This document shows, piece by piece, positions 14,859-23,692 of a stretch of 44,992 nt of DNA (position 1 is the stretch's first letter; the number at the start of each line of letters is the position of its first letter). The position numbers were made by a program, and so were the translations under genes. The DNA is from Candidatus Levilactobacillus faecigallinarum (GTDB lineage: Bacteria; Bacillota; Bacilli; Lactobacillales; Lactobacillaceae), in assembly GCA_019113985.1 (NCBI GenBank), contig DXGJ01000046.1, positions 1 to 44,992 of the forward strand, written 5' to 3'. The notes under the pieces were generated by a model that was not told the origin of the DNA, ran no database searches, and was given only the letters and a program-made list of their open reading frames with translations.

Positions 14859-15488
14859 TTAATGAACGTCGTCGCGGAAGAGGCCAACGACCTTGCCTAA
14901 AATCGTGACACTATTGAGGATGATGGGCGCCATGGTGTCATTTTCGGGTTGTAACCGGAAATGGTCGGCTTCCTTGAAGAACCGTTTGCAGGTTGCCTCG
15001 TTGTCCTCGGTCATGGCGATAACGACATCGCCGTTATCAGCGGACCGTTGGCGCCGCACAATGACTTGGTCGCCATTTAAAATACCGATATTAATCATAC
15101 TTTCCCCACGAATCGTCAACATGAAGAGTTGATCTTCGCTGCTCTCAAACTCTGGGGGCACGGGGAAGTAGTCCGTGGCTTCCTGAACCGCCAGAATGGG
15201 TTCTCCGGCGGTGACGGTTCCCAAGACGGGAATCTGGGTCTGCTGCTCGTGGACGCCTAACTCTTCAAGACCCGCTGCGGTAACCTCTAAGGCGCGGGGC
15301 TTCGTAGGGTCCTTGGTCAGTAAGCCCTTTTTTTCCAACCGGGAAATGTGCCCGTGAACCGTGGACGTTGAAGAAAGAGAGACGGCCTCGCCGATTTCAC
15401 GAACAGTCGGGGGGTAGCCCTTTTCGTTTACCCGTTCCCAGATGAAGCGTAGAACGGCAATTTGTTTACTTTCAGAAGCTTTGCTCAT
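14859..15488 (-). CDS. lexA: LexA SOS repressor
   Basis: A 209-residue repressor. The N-terminal winged HTH includes [31 protein letters not shown]. The self-cleavage Ala-Gly bond is in GTVTAGEPI, the catalytic Ser in [10 protein letters not shown], and the catalytic Lys in EATCKRFF. RecA filaments on single-stranded DNA trigger its autoproteolysis, releasing DNA-repair genes. The ATG at 15488 has GAGGTG about 9 bases upstream; a frame extended to 15512 is less likely. Its promoter carries an SOS box, so it is autoregulated, and it is divergent from the DUF896 gene as in many Bacillota. Confidence 0.96.
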   Translation of the reverse strand: MSKASESKQIAVLRFIWERVNEKGYPPTVREIGEAVSLSSTSTVHGHISRLEKKGLLTKDPTKPRALEVTAAGLEELGVHEQQTQIPVLGTVTAGEPILAVQEATDYFPVPPEFESSEDQLFMLTIRGESMINIGILNGDQVIVRRQRSADNGDVVIAMTEDNEATCKRFFKEADHFRLQPENDTMAPIILNSVTILGKVVGLFRDDVH

Positions 15489-15532
15489 CGTTATTGCCAC
15501 CTCGTTCGTCATTCTTGTAATAGTTTAGCCTA

Positions 15533-15572
15533 ATTTTAGCATAGCCGGCGGGGCTTTTCAAACAGATGTTCG
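15533..15572 (-). promoter_or_regulatory. lexA promoter with overlapping SOS box
   Basis: On the minus strand, TTGAAA (15556-15561), 17 bases and TAAAAT (15533-15538) form the promoter. CGAACATCTGTTTG (15559-15572) fits the Bacillus-type LexA operator CGAAC-N4-GTTYG with one change and overlaps the -35, as expected for autorepression. The divergent DUF896 gene may share the control. Confidence 0.8.
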
Positions 15573-15676
15573 GTTAAATCGGTTGAATTCTAAAATTATC
15601 CCTGATATGATAAGATATGTTTTGAAATTTAGGTCTTACCAAATAAAATTAGAGTTAAAAGGAGTGTGGCACTTTC

Positions 15677-15925
15677 ATGGCAGAACAGACGATGGACACG
15701 TTGTTAGTACGCATCAATGAACTGGCGCACAAGGCTAAGGACGGTGGCTTGACGGACGCCGAAAAGACGGAGCGGGCCGACCTACGGCAACAGTACCTGA
15801 AACTCTTTCGGGCCAGCTTTAAAAGTCAGGTCGAAATGATGCAGGTCTACGATAAGAACGGTAAAGAAGTCACCCCAGAAAAAGTCCGCCAGGTCCAACG
15901 CGACAAGGGCTTGCGGGACGATTAA
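15677..15925 (+). CDS. DUF896 (UPF0291/YnzC) family protein
   Basis: An 82-residue protein matching the YnzC family: RINELAHKAKDGGLTDAEKTERADLRQQYLK-type N-terminal helical hairpin, then SFKSQVEMMQVYDKNGKEVTPEKVRQVQ. The family is of unknown function; in Bacillus subtilis ynzC lies in the SOS-controlled yneA-yneB-ynzC operon next to lexA. Here it is divergent from lexA across the SOS box, which keeps the same association although yneA/yneB are missing. AAAGGAG precedes the ATG. A terminator follows. Confidence 0.9.
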   Translation: MAEQTMDTLLVRINELAHKAKDGGLTDAEKTERADLRQQYLKLFRASFKSQVEMMQVYDKNGKEVTPEKVRQVQRDKGLRDD

Positions 15926-15929
15926 CGTC

Positions 15930-15966
15930 GAAGAGTGAGTCTTTTTGGGATTCGCTCTTTTATTTT
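15930..15966 (+). terminator. Terminator after the DUF896 gene
   Basis: AAGAGTGAGTC pairs with GATTCGCTCTT, followed by TTATTTTG. Confidence 0.65.
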
Positions 15967-16022
15967 GGGTTAAGTTTGTGTAAAATTGTTTAACGAATGC
16001 TTTTGTAAGGGAGGGAATCACC

Positions 16023-16250
16023 TTGGCAACTTGGATCTGGATTTTGATTATCATCGTTGTGGCCATCCTCAGTGCACTGGGGGGCTTCTTCGGTGCTCGG
16101 AAGTACATGGAAAACTACCTTAAAGACAATCCGCCGATTAACGAAGACCAATTACGTGCAATGATGTTACAGATGGGCCAAAAACCATCCCAACGGAAAC
16201 TTCATCAGATGATGAACGCAATGCAGCAACAATCACGTAAATCAAAGTAA
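16023..16250 (+). CDS. yneF: YneF/UPF0154 family membrane protein
   Basis: A 75-residue protein with one N-terminal transmembrane helix (about 4-24), then the family block FFGARKYMENYLKDNPPINEDQLRAMM and a basic, Gln-rich tail that should be cytoplasmic. The family is conserved in Bacillota with unknown function and is commonly close to lexA/ynzC. Initiation is at a TTG, supported by GGGAGG about 8 bases upstream and by the family's N-terminus. Confidence 0.9.
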   Translation: MATWIWILIIIVVAILSALGGFFGARKYMENYLKDNPPINEDQLRAMMLQMGQKPSQRKLHQMMNAMQQQSRKSK

Positions 16251-16262
16251 TCAGCGCCACTT

Positions 16263-16308
16263 AAAAAGACTCGTGTTCCGGTTTGCTTCCGGGAAACGAG
16301 TCTTTTTG
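16263..16308 (+). terminator. Terminator after yneF
   Basis: AAAAAGACTCGTGTTCCGG pairs with CCGGGAAACGAGTCTTTTT. Confidence 0.85.
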
Positions 16309-16396
16309 ATTGCTTTTGAAAGCAACTTCGCTAGACTAGAAGGAGTCTGCTATAATAGAATTCTAATCATATTTTAATTTAAGGAGGGGATCGCGC

Positions 16397-18157
16397 TTGA
16401 GCATCTTCAAAAAACTGGCGTGGTATTTTCGCCTGGAATGGCGCCGTTATCTGATTGGGATTATCGGCCTGTTATTGACGGCCATCATTGCCATTGTCCC
16501 ACCCCGCATCATCGGGGACATGGTGGACAGTATTCATGGCCGAACCATGACGGGGGCGTTACTGGCAACGGACCTGGCCTTGGTCGCTGGCGCGGCCCTG
16601 GCCCAGTACGCGACTCGGTACGTCTGGCGGAATGCTATCTGGGGGGGCGCCGCGCGGCTGGAGCAATTATTGCGAGACCGCTTATTCCGCCACTTCATGG
16701 CGATGGACCGGACCTTTTACCAACGTTACCGGACGGGGGACTTGATGGCCCACGCGACCAACGACCTGGAAGCTGTTCAGCGGGTCGCTGGTGGGGGAAT
16801 TCTGCAGTTCGCCGACGCCATTATTACCGGGGGGACCACCCTGATTGCCATGATGGCACTGATCAACTGGCGGTTGACGCTATTAGCCATCATTCCATTC
16901 CCGTTTCTGGCAGCCGTTTCCTGGTATCTGGGGCAAAAGATTCACCGGGCGTTTGGGAAGTCCCAAGCGGCCTTTTCTCGCCTAAACAATAAGGCTCAGG
17001 AAAGTATCAGTGGCATCAAGGTCATCAAGGCGTTGGGTCAGGATCAGGCGGACATCGATGACTATGACCAGCAGGTGGCGGACACCATTAAGATCAACCG
17101 GCACGTTAATTTCCTGGATTCGCTCTTTGATCCGGGCATCACGTTGATCATCTCAATCTCCTACGTGGCGACGATCGTCTTAGGGGGCGTTTTTGTCATG
17201 CAGGGGACCATCACGATTGGAAACCTGGTTTCCTTCATTAGTTACCTGGCCATGATGATTTGGCCGATGTTTGCGGTCGGTATGCTGTTTAATACCATGG
17301 AACGGGGTAACGCAAGTTATGACCGGGTCATGGAGTTGCTCGACCAGCAGAGTAAAATCATCGATGCCCCCCACGGCCTGACGCAACGACCGCAAGGTGA
17401 GCTGGCTTATCACGTGGCACACTTTGACTACCCCGAAGATGAACAGACCAGTTTACGGGACATAAACTTTGACCTCCCAGCGGGACATACGTTGGGCATC
17501 GTTGGTCGGGTCGGTGCCGGGAAATCAACCATCATGAAATTGATTTTGCGGGAGTTTGACGACTATCAGGGGGAGATTACCTTTGGGGGTCACCCCATCA
17601 AGGACTACGCGTTGGACAGCTATCTACCAGCCATCGGTTACGTGCCTCAGGAGAGTTTTCTTTTCTCGGATACCGTGTTTGAAAACATCCGCTTTGCCAA
17701 GGCGGATGCAACTGAAGAGGCGGTCGTTGCTGCCGCCAAGAAGAGTGACCTAGCCCACCAGATTGATCTCTTGCCCGAGGGTTATGAGACCCAGGTCGGT
17801 GAGGAGGGGATTTCCCTGTCCGGCGGTCAGCGGCAACGGTTGGCAATCGCGCGGGCCCTCTTGATCGACCCCGAATTGCTGATTCTAGACGACGCCTTAT
17901 CGGCCGTGGATGCCGAGACTGAAACCGAAATCTTGACGAATCTGCACGCCGAACGCGCGGACAAGACCACGATCATCGCGGCCCACCGGTTAAGCTCCGT
18001 GATGAATGCCGACGAAATCATCGTCCTGGACCACGGGAAGATTATCGAGCGGGGCAATCACGCCAGCTTAATGGCGGCGCACGGGTGGTATGAACAGATG
18101 TTTACGCAACAGCAACTGGAAACACGGGTTAAGGGAGGTGACCAGAATGGCCAGTAA
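16397..18157 (+). CDS. Heterodimeric ABC exporter, subunit with degenerate Walker B (LmrC/BmrC/YheI type)
   Basis: A 586-residue half-transporter. Six transmembrane helices (about 15-310) are fused to a nucleotide-binding domain with Walker A GRVGAGKST (about 370), an intact signature LSGGQRQR (about 474) and Walker B LLILDDALSAVD. Here the catalytic Glu after the Walker B Asp is replaced by Asp. This is the non-canonical partner of heterodimeric multidrug or lipid exporters. It starts with TTG behind AAGGAGGGG. Its 3' end overlaps the next gene by 11 bases, implying translational coupling with the second subunit. The transported substrate cannot be told. Confidence 0.92.
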   Translation: MSIFKKLAWYFRLEWRRYLIGIIGLLLTAIIAIVPPRIIGDMVDSIHGRTMTGALLATDLALVAGAALAQYATRYVWRNAIWGGAARLEQLLRDRLFRHFMAMDRTFYQRYRTGDLMAHATNDLEAVQRVAGGGILQFADAIITGGTTLIAMMALINWRLTLLAIIPFPFLAAVSWYLGQKIHRAFGKSQAAFSRLNNKAQESISGIKVIKALGQDQADIDDYDQQVADTIKINRHVNFLDSLFDPGITLIISISYVATIVLGGVFVMQGTITIGNLVSFISYLAMMIWPMFAVGMLFNTMERGNASYDRVMELLDQQSKIIDAPHGLTQRPQGELAYHVAHFDYPEDEQTSLRDINFDLPAGHTLGIVGRVGAGKSTIMKLILREFDDYQGEITFGGHPIKDYALDSYLPAIGYVPQESFLFSDTVFENIRFAKADATEEAVVAAAKKSDLAHQIDLLPEGYETQVGEEGISLSGGQRQRLAIARALLIDPELLILDDALSAVDAETETEILTNLHAERADKTTIIAAHRLSSVMNADEIIVLDHGKIIERGNHASLMAAHGWYEQMFTQQQLETRVKGGDQNGQ

Positions 18158-19937
18158 ACCCTATGAGTCTGCGTGGGCTCACAGTATGTCTACCAAGGAA
18201 CAGTTACGCGTCGTTGGCCGCCTACTGAAGTTTGCGGCACCCTATAAGTGGTTCTTTATTGTGTCAATCTTGCTTTCGGCATTGATCAGTGCCGTGAACG
18301 TTTTCCTCCCGTGGCTGCTCCAGGTCTATATGGACCGGTACCTACGTCACGGGTCGGCGACCATGGCCATCATGTGGCTATTCGCCGGACTTTACCTATT
18401 GGGAATGGTGATCAAAGCCATCACCCAGTTCTGGCAGAATTACACCAGTACCATGGGTGCCGAATACATGCTAGAGAGCGTTCGGCGGAAGATGTTTGCC
18501 GATCTACACGGCAAGGGGATGCGGTACTTCGACCAAACCCCCGGTGGGTCGATTCTCTCACGGTTGATGAACGATACCATGACGTTCTCGAACTTTTGGG
18601 CGTTGTTAAACACGCTCTTGTTGGCGGTATTTGCGGTTATCTCATCGTTCATCGCCATGGCTGTGACGGACTGGTCGGTCGCACTTGCGACGCTGGTGCT
18701 GGTGCCGTTTCTCCTGTTCATCATCTGGTATTATCAGCGCTTTAGCTCCAAGGTCTATCGGCGGATGCGGGAACGACTGAGCCAGCTTAATACCAAGTTG
18801 AGTGAGGCAATTACCGGTATCAGTGTGATTCAGGAGTTCCGACAGGAAAAACGGATGTCGACGGGCTTCAAGAAGACCAACCGGGCTTACTACGAGACAC
18901 GGCGGGCGATGATTCGCACCAACTCGCTCCTGTTGAGCCCGATGATCAACCTGTTCTACGCGTTAGGAACCGTTATCATCTTGGGCCTGTTCGGGATGCG
19001 GGGCATGCACCAGGTCGTTGCGGCCGGGGTCATCTACGCCTTCATTACCTACATTAACAACTTTTACAGCCCGATGAGTCAGATGATGGATAGTCTCAGC
19101 GACTTTCAAAACGGGATGGTCGCGGGGTCCCGGGTCCTACGAATTCTGGATGACCGGACGCTTGCCCCAGCCCAACACCCGGTAATTGATGCCAAGATTA
19201 CCCGGGGGAAGGTCGAGTTTCGTCACGTGACCTTTGCGTATGACCAAGACCACCCCGTCCTAAAGGACGTTTCGTTCGTGGCCGAGCCTGGTCAGACCGT
19301 TGCCCTAGTCGGGGAGACGGGGTCCGGAAAAACGTCGACAATCAACGTTTTGATGCGGTTCTACGAGTTCCAGGGTGGTCAAGTGTTGATTGATGACCGG
19401 GATATTCGCGATTATCCGGCGGCCGAGTTACGGGCTAAGATGGGACTAGTCCTTCAGGAACCACAGCTCTTCTACGGTGACATTCAGAGTAACATTCGGA
19501 TGTTTGATGACACGATTACCGATGAACAGGTTGCCCAAGCGGCCCACTTCGTCCAGGCCGACGACTTTATCGACCGCTTGCCACAGGGGTACGCAACGCC
19601 CGTTCTGGAGCGGGGGACGGAGTATTCGGCAGGGCAACGCCAGCTGATTACGTTCGCCCGGACCGTGGTGACCGACCCCAAGATTCTGATCCTCGATGAA
19701 GCCACGGCGAACGTCGATACGCAGACGGAGACCATGATTCAGAGTGGCCTCAGTCGAATTCAAGAGAACCGGACGACGGTCGCGATTGCGCACCGGTTAT
19801 CCACGATTCAAAACGCCGACTTGATCCTGGTTCTACATCAAGGGCAGATTGTTGAGCGGGGCACCAACGATGAATTGATGCAGCAACGGGGTTACTACTA
19901 TGACATGATTCAATTGCAGAATTCCGCCCACGATTAA
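18147..19937 (+). CDS. Heterodimeric ABC exporter, catalytic subunit (LmrD/BmrD/YheH type)
   Basis: A 596-residue half-transporter: transmembrane domain (about 30-340), Walker A GETGSGKTS (about 389), signature changed to YSAGQRQL, and Walker B ILILDEATANVD with the catalytic Glu kept. The altered signature would face the Asp-type Walker B of the partner subunit, giving one degenerate and one competent ATP site, a hallmark of this heterodimer class. The ATG at 18147 follows GGGAGGTGA and lies inside the end of the upstream gene. LmrCD-like pumps export cationic drugs and bile salts; that role here is inferred. Confidence 0.92.
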   Translation: MASKPYESAWAHSMSTKEQLRVVGRLLKFAAPYKWFFIVSILLSALISAVNVFLPWLLQVYMDRYLRHGSATMAIMWLFAGLYLLGMVIKAITQFWQNYTSTMGAEYMLESVRRKMFADLHGKGMRYFDQTPGGSILSRLMNDTMTFSNFWALLNTLLLAVFAVISSFIAMAVTDWSVALATLVLVPFLLFIIWYYQRFSSKVYRRMRERLSQLNTKLSEAITGISVIQEFRQEKRMSTGFKKTNRAYYETRRAMIRTNSLLLSPMINLFYALGTVIILGLFGMRGMHQVVAAGVIYAFITYINNFYSPMSQMMDSLSDFQNGMVAGSRVLRILDDRTLAPAQHPVIDAKITRGKVEFRHVTFAYDQDHPVLKDVSFVAEPGQTVALVGETGSGKTSTINVLMRFYEFQGGQVLIDDRDIRDYPAAELRAKMGLVLQEPQLFYGDIQSNIRMFDDTITDEQVAQAAHFVQADDFIDRLPQGYATPVLERGTEYSAGQRQLITFARTVVTDPKILILDEATANVDTQTETMIQSGLSRIQENRTTVAIAHRLSTIQNADLILVLHQGQIVERGTNDELMQQRGYYYDMIQLQNSAHD

Positions 19938-19945
19938 GCTAGAGA

Positions 19946-19989
19946 TAAAAAATGCGACGTCCGCCGGTTAGGGTGAACGTCGCATTTTT
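19946..19989. terminator. Bidirectional terminator between the ABC exporter and plsC
   Basis: AAAAATGCGACGT pairs with ACGTCGCATTTTT between convergent genes. Confidence 0.85.
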
Positions 19990-20006
19990 GGGTAACATGA
20001 TGGGAC

Positions 20007-20642
20007 CTAGTTGTGCTTTTTCTCACCGGAAACATCCACGTAATGGAAGTTTGGATCGATCTCTTGGTCCAACTTATCAAAAGCTGCTTGCATCTGCTGC
20101 TCGACCTGGGCCTGACCCGCGTCATCGAGCTTCATTTTGCGGTCGATCGTAATGGGGTCGCCGTAAGCGATGGTGACCCGGTGACGGGTAAAGAGACTCT
20201 TGAAGGTCAGTGGCCCCTGATAAACCGTGGGAATCAGGGGAACCTTGGCCATCTTGGCAATGACGGCGGCGCCGCCCTTAAGCTCGGATGAATGACGACT
20301 TCCCGACGGAAAAATAATCAGAGAGAGATCGCCCTGTCGCAGCGTTCGGACCGGCGTCTTGATGACGGATGGCCCCGGATGATCACGATTTACCGGAAAA
20401 GCATTGGCATGAACCAGAATCCATCGTAAAATTGGGTTTTGGAAGAGTTCTTCCTTTGCCATGAAACTAAACTTGCGTGGGCTCGCACCCAGGGCAAAGT
20501 AGATGGGGTCGAACCAGGTCCGGTGGGGACCCACTAAAATGTAGGGTCCGTCCGGAAGGTCTTCACGGTGCAGGTAGGTGCCCCGACCGTTGATGATGAA
20601 CAATAGAACGCGAATGACCCCCCGTAAAAACGAATAGAACAT
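20007..20642 (-). CDS. plsC: 1-acyl-sn-glycerol-3-phosphate acyltransferase family protein
   Basis: A 211-residue membrane-associated acyltransferase that adds the second acyl chain of phosphatidic acid. It has an N-terminal hydrophobic segment, the catalytic HX4D motif HRTWFD (His40, Asp45), the glycerol-phosphate binding block as FPSGSRHSSE, and the later IPTVYQGP. The usual FPEGTRS is altered (Glu to Ser, Thr to Ser), so substrate preference may differ. GAGGAG precedes the ATG. Its product phosphatidate is the substrate of CdsA, encoded at 28563. Confidence 0.87.
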   Translation of the reverse strand: MFYSFLRGVIRVLLFIINGRGTYLHREDLPDGPYILVGPHRTWFDPIYFALGASPRKFSFMAKEELFQNPILRWILVHANAFPVNRDHPGPSVIKTPVRTLRQGDLSLIIFPSGSRHSSELKGGAAVIAKMAKVPLIPTVYQGPLTFKSLFTRHRVTIAYGDPITIDRKMKLDDAGQAQVEQQMQAAFDKLDQEIDPNFHYVDVSGEKKHN

Positions 20643-20748
20643 GGATGACGCACTCCTCTCGCAGACGGTACTGTTATTTATCTAGTATGCAAAAAAAGTG
20701 GTCGAGTTGCAAGTTATCTCACCAACGATTTCAAGGAAGGTGTTGCCG

Positions 20749-21498
20749 ATGACGCAGCCAGAATTACGCCCCAATGAGCGGATTGATCAGCTCTATAGCC
20801 AGGATATCCAAATCATTCAAAGTCCCGAGGTTTTTGCCTTTTCACTCGACGCAGTCCTCTTAGCGGATTTTGCCAAGCTCCCCGCCCGGGCGAAGAGTCA
20901 GACCGTCGATCTTTGTGCGGGTAACGGTGCAGTGGGCCTTTTCATGAGTCACCAGACCAAGGGAAGGATTGCCGAAGTTGAGTTACAGCCCCGGCTAGCC
21001 GATATGGCACGACGGAGTGTGGCCCTGAACAACCTGGCTGACCAGATGACGGTCTATCAGGGCGATCTTGCCGACGTGAATCAGTGGATTCCCAAGGATT
21101 CCGTGGACGTGGTGACCTGTAACCCGCCGTACTTTGCGGATCTACCGGACAGTCAGAAGAATCCGAACCAGTACTTAGCCATTGCGCGACATGAGATTAC
21201 CACGACGCTGGCAACGGTCGTTACCACGACTAGTGGTCTTTTAAAAATGAATGGCAAGGCCTACTTTGTTCACCGCCCTGATCGACTGTTAGAATTACTG
21301 ACGCTAATGGACCAGCATCGATTGGCACCCAAGCGTGTCCGACTGGTGTATCCCAAGCCGGGGAAGGAAGCCAATATGGTCCTGGTTGAGGCCATCAAGG
21401 ATGGTAAGCCTGGTGGCCTGCGGTTCATGGCGCCCTTAACGGTCTACGATGATCAGGGTGAGTACCAGCCAGAAGTGGGGCGACTTTTGTATGGATGA
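20749..21498 (+). CDS. tRNA1(Val) (adenine-37-N6)-methyltransferase-like protein
   Basis: A 249-residue class I SAM-dependent methyltransferase. The SAM site is [13 protein letters not shown] and the catalytic N6-adenine motif NPPY is in [11 protein letters not shown]. The N-terminal ERIDQL...[20 protein letters not shown] is typical of the TrmN6/YfiC/YabB group. AAGGAAGG lies 8 bases before the ATG. As in Bacillus (yabB-yazA), it is directly followed by, and overlaps by 8 bases, a GIY-YIG gene. The exact target base is inferred from the family. Confidence 0.9.
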   Translation: MTQPELRPNERIDQLYSQDIQIIQSPEVFAFSLDAVLLADFAKLPARAKSQTVDLCAGNGAVGLFMSHQTKGRIAEVELQPRLADMARRSVALNNLADQMTVYQGDLADVNQWIPKDSVDVVTCNPPYFADLPDSQKNPNQYLAIARHEITTTLATVVTTTSGLLKMNGKAYFVHRPDRLLELLTLMDQHRLAPKRVRLVYPKPGKEANMVLVEAIKDGKPGGLRFMAPLTVYDDQGEYQPEVGRLLYG

Positions 21499-21778
21499 TT
21501 CACAAACTTACTATTTTTACGTCTTGTTGTGTGCCGATAAGTCCTTTTATGGCGGGTTTACTACGGATGTGGCGAAACGGTTTGCCACGCATTTAGCCGG
21601 CAAGGGCGCTAAATACACGCGTGCGCACCGACCTTTACGGGTTTTATACAGTGAGGCCTTTGATAACAAGCACGATGCGCTGCACGCAGAATGGGAATTT
21701 AAACATCAATCGCGGCGTAAAAAGGTCATTTTTCTGAAAAAACACGGAATAACCGCTGAAAATTGTGAACTTGACTAA
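21491..21778 (+). CDS. GIY-YIG family protein (UPF0213/YazA)
   Basis: A 95-residue single-domain GIY-YIG protein. The motif is in [21 protein letters not shown], followed by [19 protein letters not shown] with the conserved Arg and Lys and the catalytic-type Glu in [14 protein letters not shown]. Family members resemble the UvrC nuclease domain, but their function is unclear. The start overlaps the end of the methyltransferase gene, implying coupled translation, and the pair is conserved in Bacillota. Confidence 0.9.
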   Translation: MDDSQTYYFYVLLCADKSFYGGFTTDVAKRFATHLAGKGAKYTRAHRPLRVLYSEAFDNKHDALHAEWEFKHQSRRKKVIFLKKHGITAENCELD

Positions 21779-21850
21779 TCAAGCCATAGGTTTTGTGTTA
21801 AACTGTACAAGTGCATCAGTTACGAAAAGCATTTGAGGAGGAAACTTACT

Positions 21851-22846
21851 GTGAAGATTATTGCTTATGGAATTCGCGATGACGAGGAACCTTACTTGGA
21901 ACAATGGTCAAAGGACCAGGGTATCGAAGTTAAGGCTGTCAAGGAATTGCTCGACGAGAAAACGGTAGATTTGGCTAAGGGTTACGACGGTGCCGTTGTA
22001 TACCAACAAAAGCCTTACACCGCTGCTGTTTTGGACAAGCTGGCTAGCTACGGCATCACCAACTTATCCTTACGGAACGTTGGGGTTGATAACGTGGATG
22101 CTGACGCTGTTAAGCGTAACGGCTTCAAGGTTACCAACGTCCCAGCTTACTCGCCAGAAGCTATCGCTGAATTCACGGTTACTGAATTAATGCGGTTACT
22201 TCGTCGGACCCCTACGTTCGACCGCAAGCAAGCTAACGGTGACTTACGGTGGGCTCCAGATATCGCCGATGAATTGAACTCCATGACCGTTGGTGTTGTG
22301 GCAACTGGTCGGATTGGCCGCGCTGCCATGAAGATCTACCAAGGCTTCGGTGCCAAGGTTATCGCTTACGATGTTTTCCACAACCCTGAATTGGAAAAGC
22401 AAGGGATCTACGTTGACAGCATGGACGAATTATACGCCCAAGCTGACGTTATCTCCTTACACGCCCCAGCAACCAAGGAAAATGAAAAGATGATCAACGA
22501 TGACGCCTTCAGCAAAATGAAGGACGGCGTTTGGTTGTTGAACCCTGCCCGTGGTGCACTTGTTGACACGGATGCTTTGATCCGGGCCCTCGACAGCGGC
22601 AAGGTTGCCGGTGCTGCACTGGATGTTTACGAAGACGAAGTTGGTATCTTCAACGCCGACTTTGGTTCCTTCGATGCTATTCCAGACGAACGGCTGAAGA
22701 ACTTGATGAAGCGTGAGAACGTGCTGGTTAGCCCACACATCGCCTTCTACACCAAGACTGCCGTTAAGAACATGGTTCAATATGCTTTGAACAACAACAA
22801 GCAATTGATCGAAACTGGTAAGGCCGATAACGTCGTTGCCTTCTAG
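21851..22846 (+). CDS. ldhD: D-2-hydroxyacid dehydrogenase, probable D-lactate dehydrogenase
   Basis: A 331-residue NAD-dependent enzyme of D-LDH length. Catalytic residues can be placed: Arg in NPARGALVDT, Glu in DVYEDEVG and His in SPHIAFYT. The dinucleotide loop reads VVATGRIGRA, with Ala in place of the first Gly of the usual GxGxxG. It reduces pyruvate to D-lactate and regenerates NAD+ during fermentation; a D-hydroxyisocaproate dehydrogenase is the main alternative. GTG start behind GAGGAGG. Codon use is that of a very highly expressed gene, favouring D-LDH. Confidence 0.9.
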   Translation: MKIIAYGIRDDEEPYLEQWSKDQGIEVKAVKELLDEKTVDLAKGYDGAVVYQQKPYTAAVLDKLASYGITNLSLRNVGVDNVDADAVKRNGFKVTNVPAYSPEAIAEFTVTELMRLLRRTPTFDRKQANGDLRWAPDIADELNSMTVGVVATGRIGRAAMKIYQGFGAKVIAYDVFHNPELEKQGIYVDSMDELYAQADVISLHAPATKENEKMINDDAFSKMKDGVWLLNPARGALVDTDALIRALDSGKVAGAALDVYEDEVGIFNADFGSFDAIPDERLKNLMKRENVLVSPHIAFYTKTAVKNMVQYALNNNKQLIETGKADNVVAF

Positions 22847-22865
22847 GGTTAACTTAACGTAAAGA

Positions 22866-22900
22866 AAAGAACCATGACGCAGGTCATGGTTCTTTTTTTT
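22866..22900 (+). terminator. Terminator after ldhD
   Basis: AAGAACCATGAC pairs with GTCATGGTTCTT and runs into eight T. Confidence 0.9.
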
Positions 22901-22905
22901 GACGA

Positions 22906-22945
22906 AAAAACCGGCACCACTCATCAAAGAGTAGGCGCCGGTTTG
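22906..22945 (-). terminator. Terminator of the HAD phosphatase gene
   Basis: On the minus strand AAACCGGCGCC pairs with GGTGCCGGTTT and ends in a T-run. Confidence 0.75.
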
Positions 22946-22952
22946 GGGCCCT

Positions 22953-22974
22953 CATCATAAAACGTTTTATGATG
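22953..22974. repeat. Perfect 22-bp palindrome over the HAD stop codon
   Basis: CATCATAAAAC is followed directly by its exact reverse complement. It covers the last codons and stop of the HAD gene. It may add to termination, but a protein-binding role is possible. Confidence 0.7.
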
Positions 22975-23692
22975 GCTGATGGGTCAGGGTAGTCAGGGCC
23001 AATAAGAGGTCCTGTAACTCGGCGGGGTTCTCGACAGTTTGGTCGGGAATCCAGTCGCCATCAGGCATTTCAAAGTTACGGTGGTTGAACCAAAAGGCTT
23101 GCCAGCCGGCCTGCTTGGCCGCACGGACATCCATACTGTAGCAATCCCCAACGTAAACACTCTCACTGGCTCTTAAGTTGAGCCGGCGATTCATGGCCGT
23201 GAAGATTTCTGGGTTCGGCTTGGCGATTCCAGCTTCTTCAGACGTCAGGATGGCGTCCCGGTCGATCCACTGGTGCATCTTTAGCCGCATGACTTTGGCT
23301 AACTGATGTTCCGTGTGACCGTTCGTGATGATGCCAAGCTGGTAGCGTTCCTTGAGTTGCTCTAATGCCGTTGCCAGGCCGGGGAAGAGCTTAATCTCTT
23401 TTAGCCCGGCGCAATAGGCCTCTTGAAAGGCCAGTGCGGCCTCGGGAGTTACCGGCGGAAGATCCTGCACGTGTAACGCAGCATTCAGCCGGCGAACGGC
23501 CATTTCGGTGGTCGACCAGTTGCCCGTTGCCACCTGGGCGTAGGCCTGGGCGCTTTGCCGTCGGTAGGCCTGAAATGTCGGCGTCAGATCAAAACTGGAT
23601 GGAAGCTGAACGATTGGCGCGAGGGCAGCCACGAAAGGCGCCTTTTGGTCATAGAGCGTGTCATCAACATCGAAGACGACCGCTTTTATCAT
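22967..23692 (-). CDS. HAD-superfamily hydrolase (YjjG/nucleotidase-like)
   Basis: A 241-residue HAD phosphatase. Motif I is VVFDVDDTLYD (nucleophile and acid/base Asp), a helical cap spans about 20-100, motif II is LGIITNGH, the motif III Lys is in GIAKPNPEIF and motif IV is YVGDCYSMDVRAA. The arrangement resembles the YjjG pyrimidine 5'-nucleotidase group, which could act in house-cleaning of non-canonical nucleotides. AGGAGG precedes the ATG. It is transcribed divergently from rpsB. Confidence 0.87.
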   Translation of the reverse strand: MIKAVVFDVDDTLYDQKAPFVAALAPIVQLPSSFDLTPTFQAYRRQSAQAYAQVATGNWSTTEMAVRRLNAALHVQDLPPVTPEAALAFQEAYCAGLKEIKLFPGLATALEQLKERYQLGIITNGHTEHQLAKVMRLKMHQWIDRDAILTSEEAGIAKPNPEIFTAMNRRLNLRASESVYVGDCYSMDVRAAKQAGWQAFWFNHRNFEMPDGDWIPDQTVENPAELQDLLLALTTLTHQPS

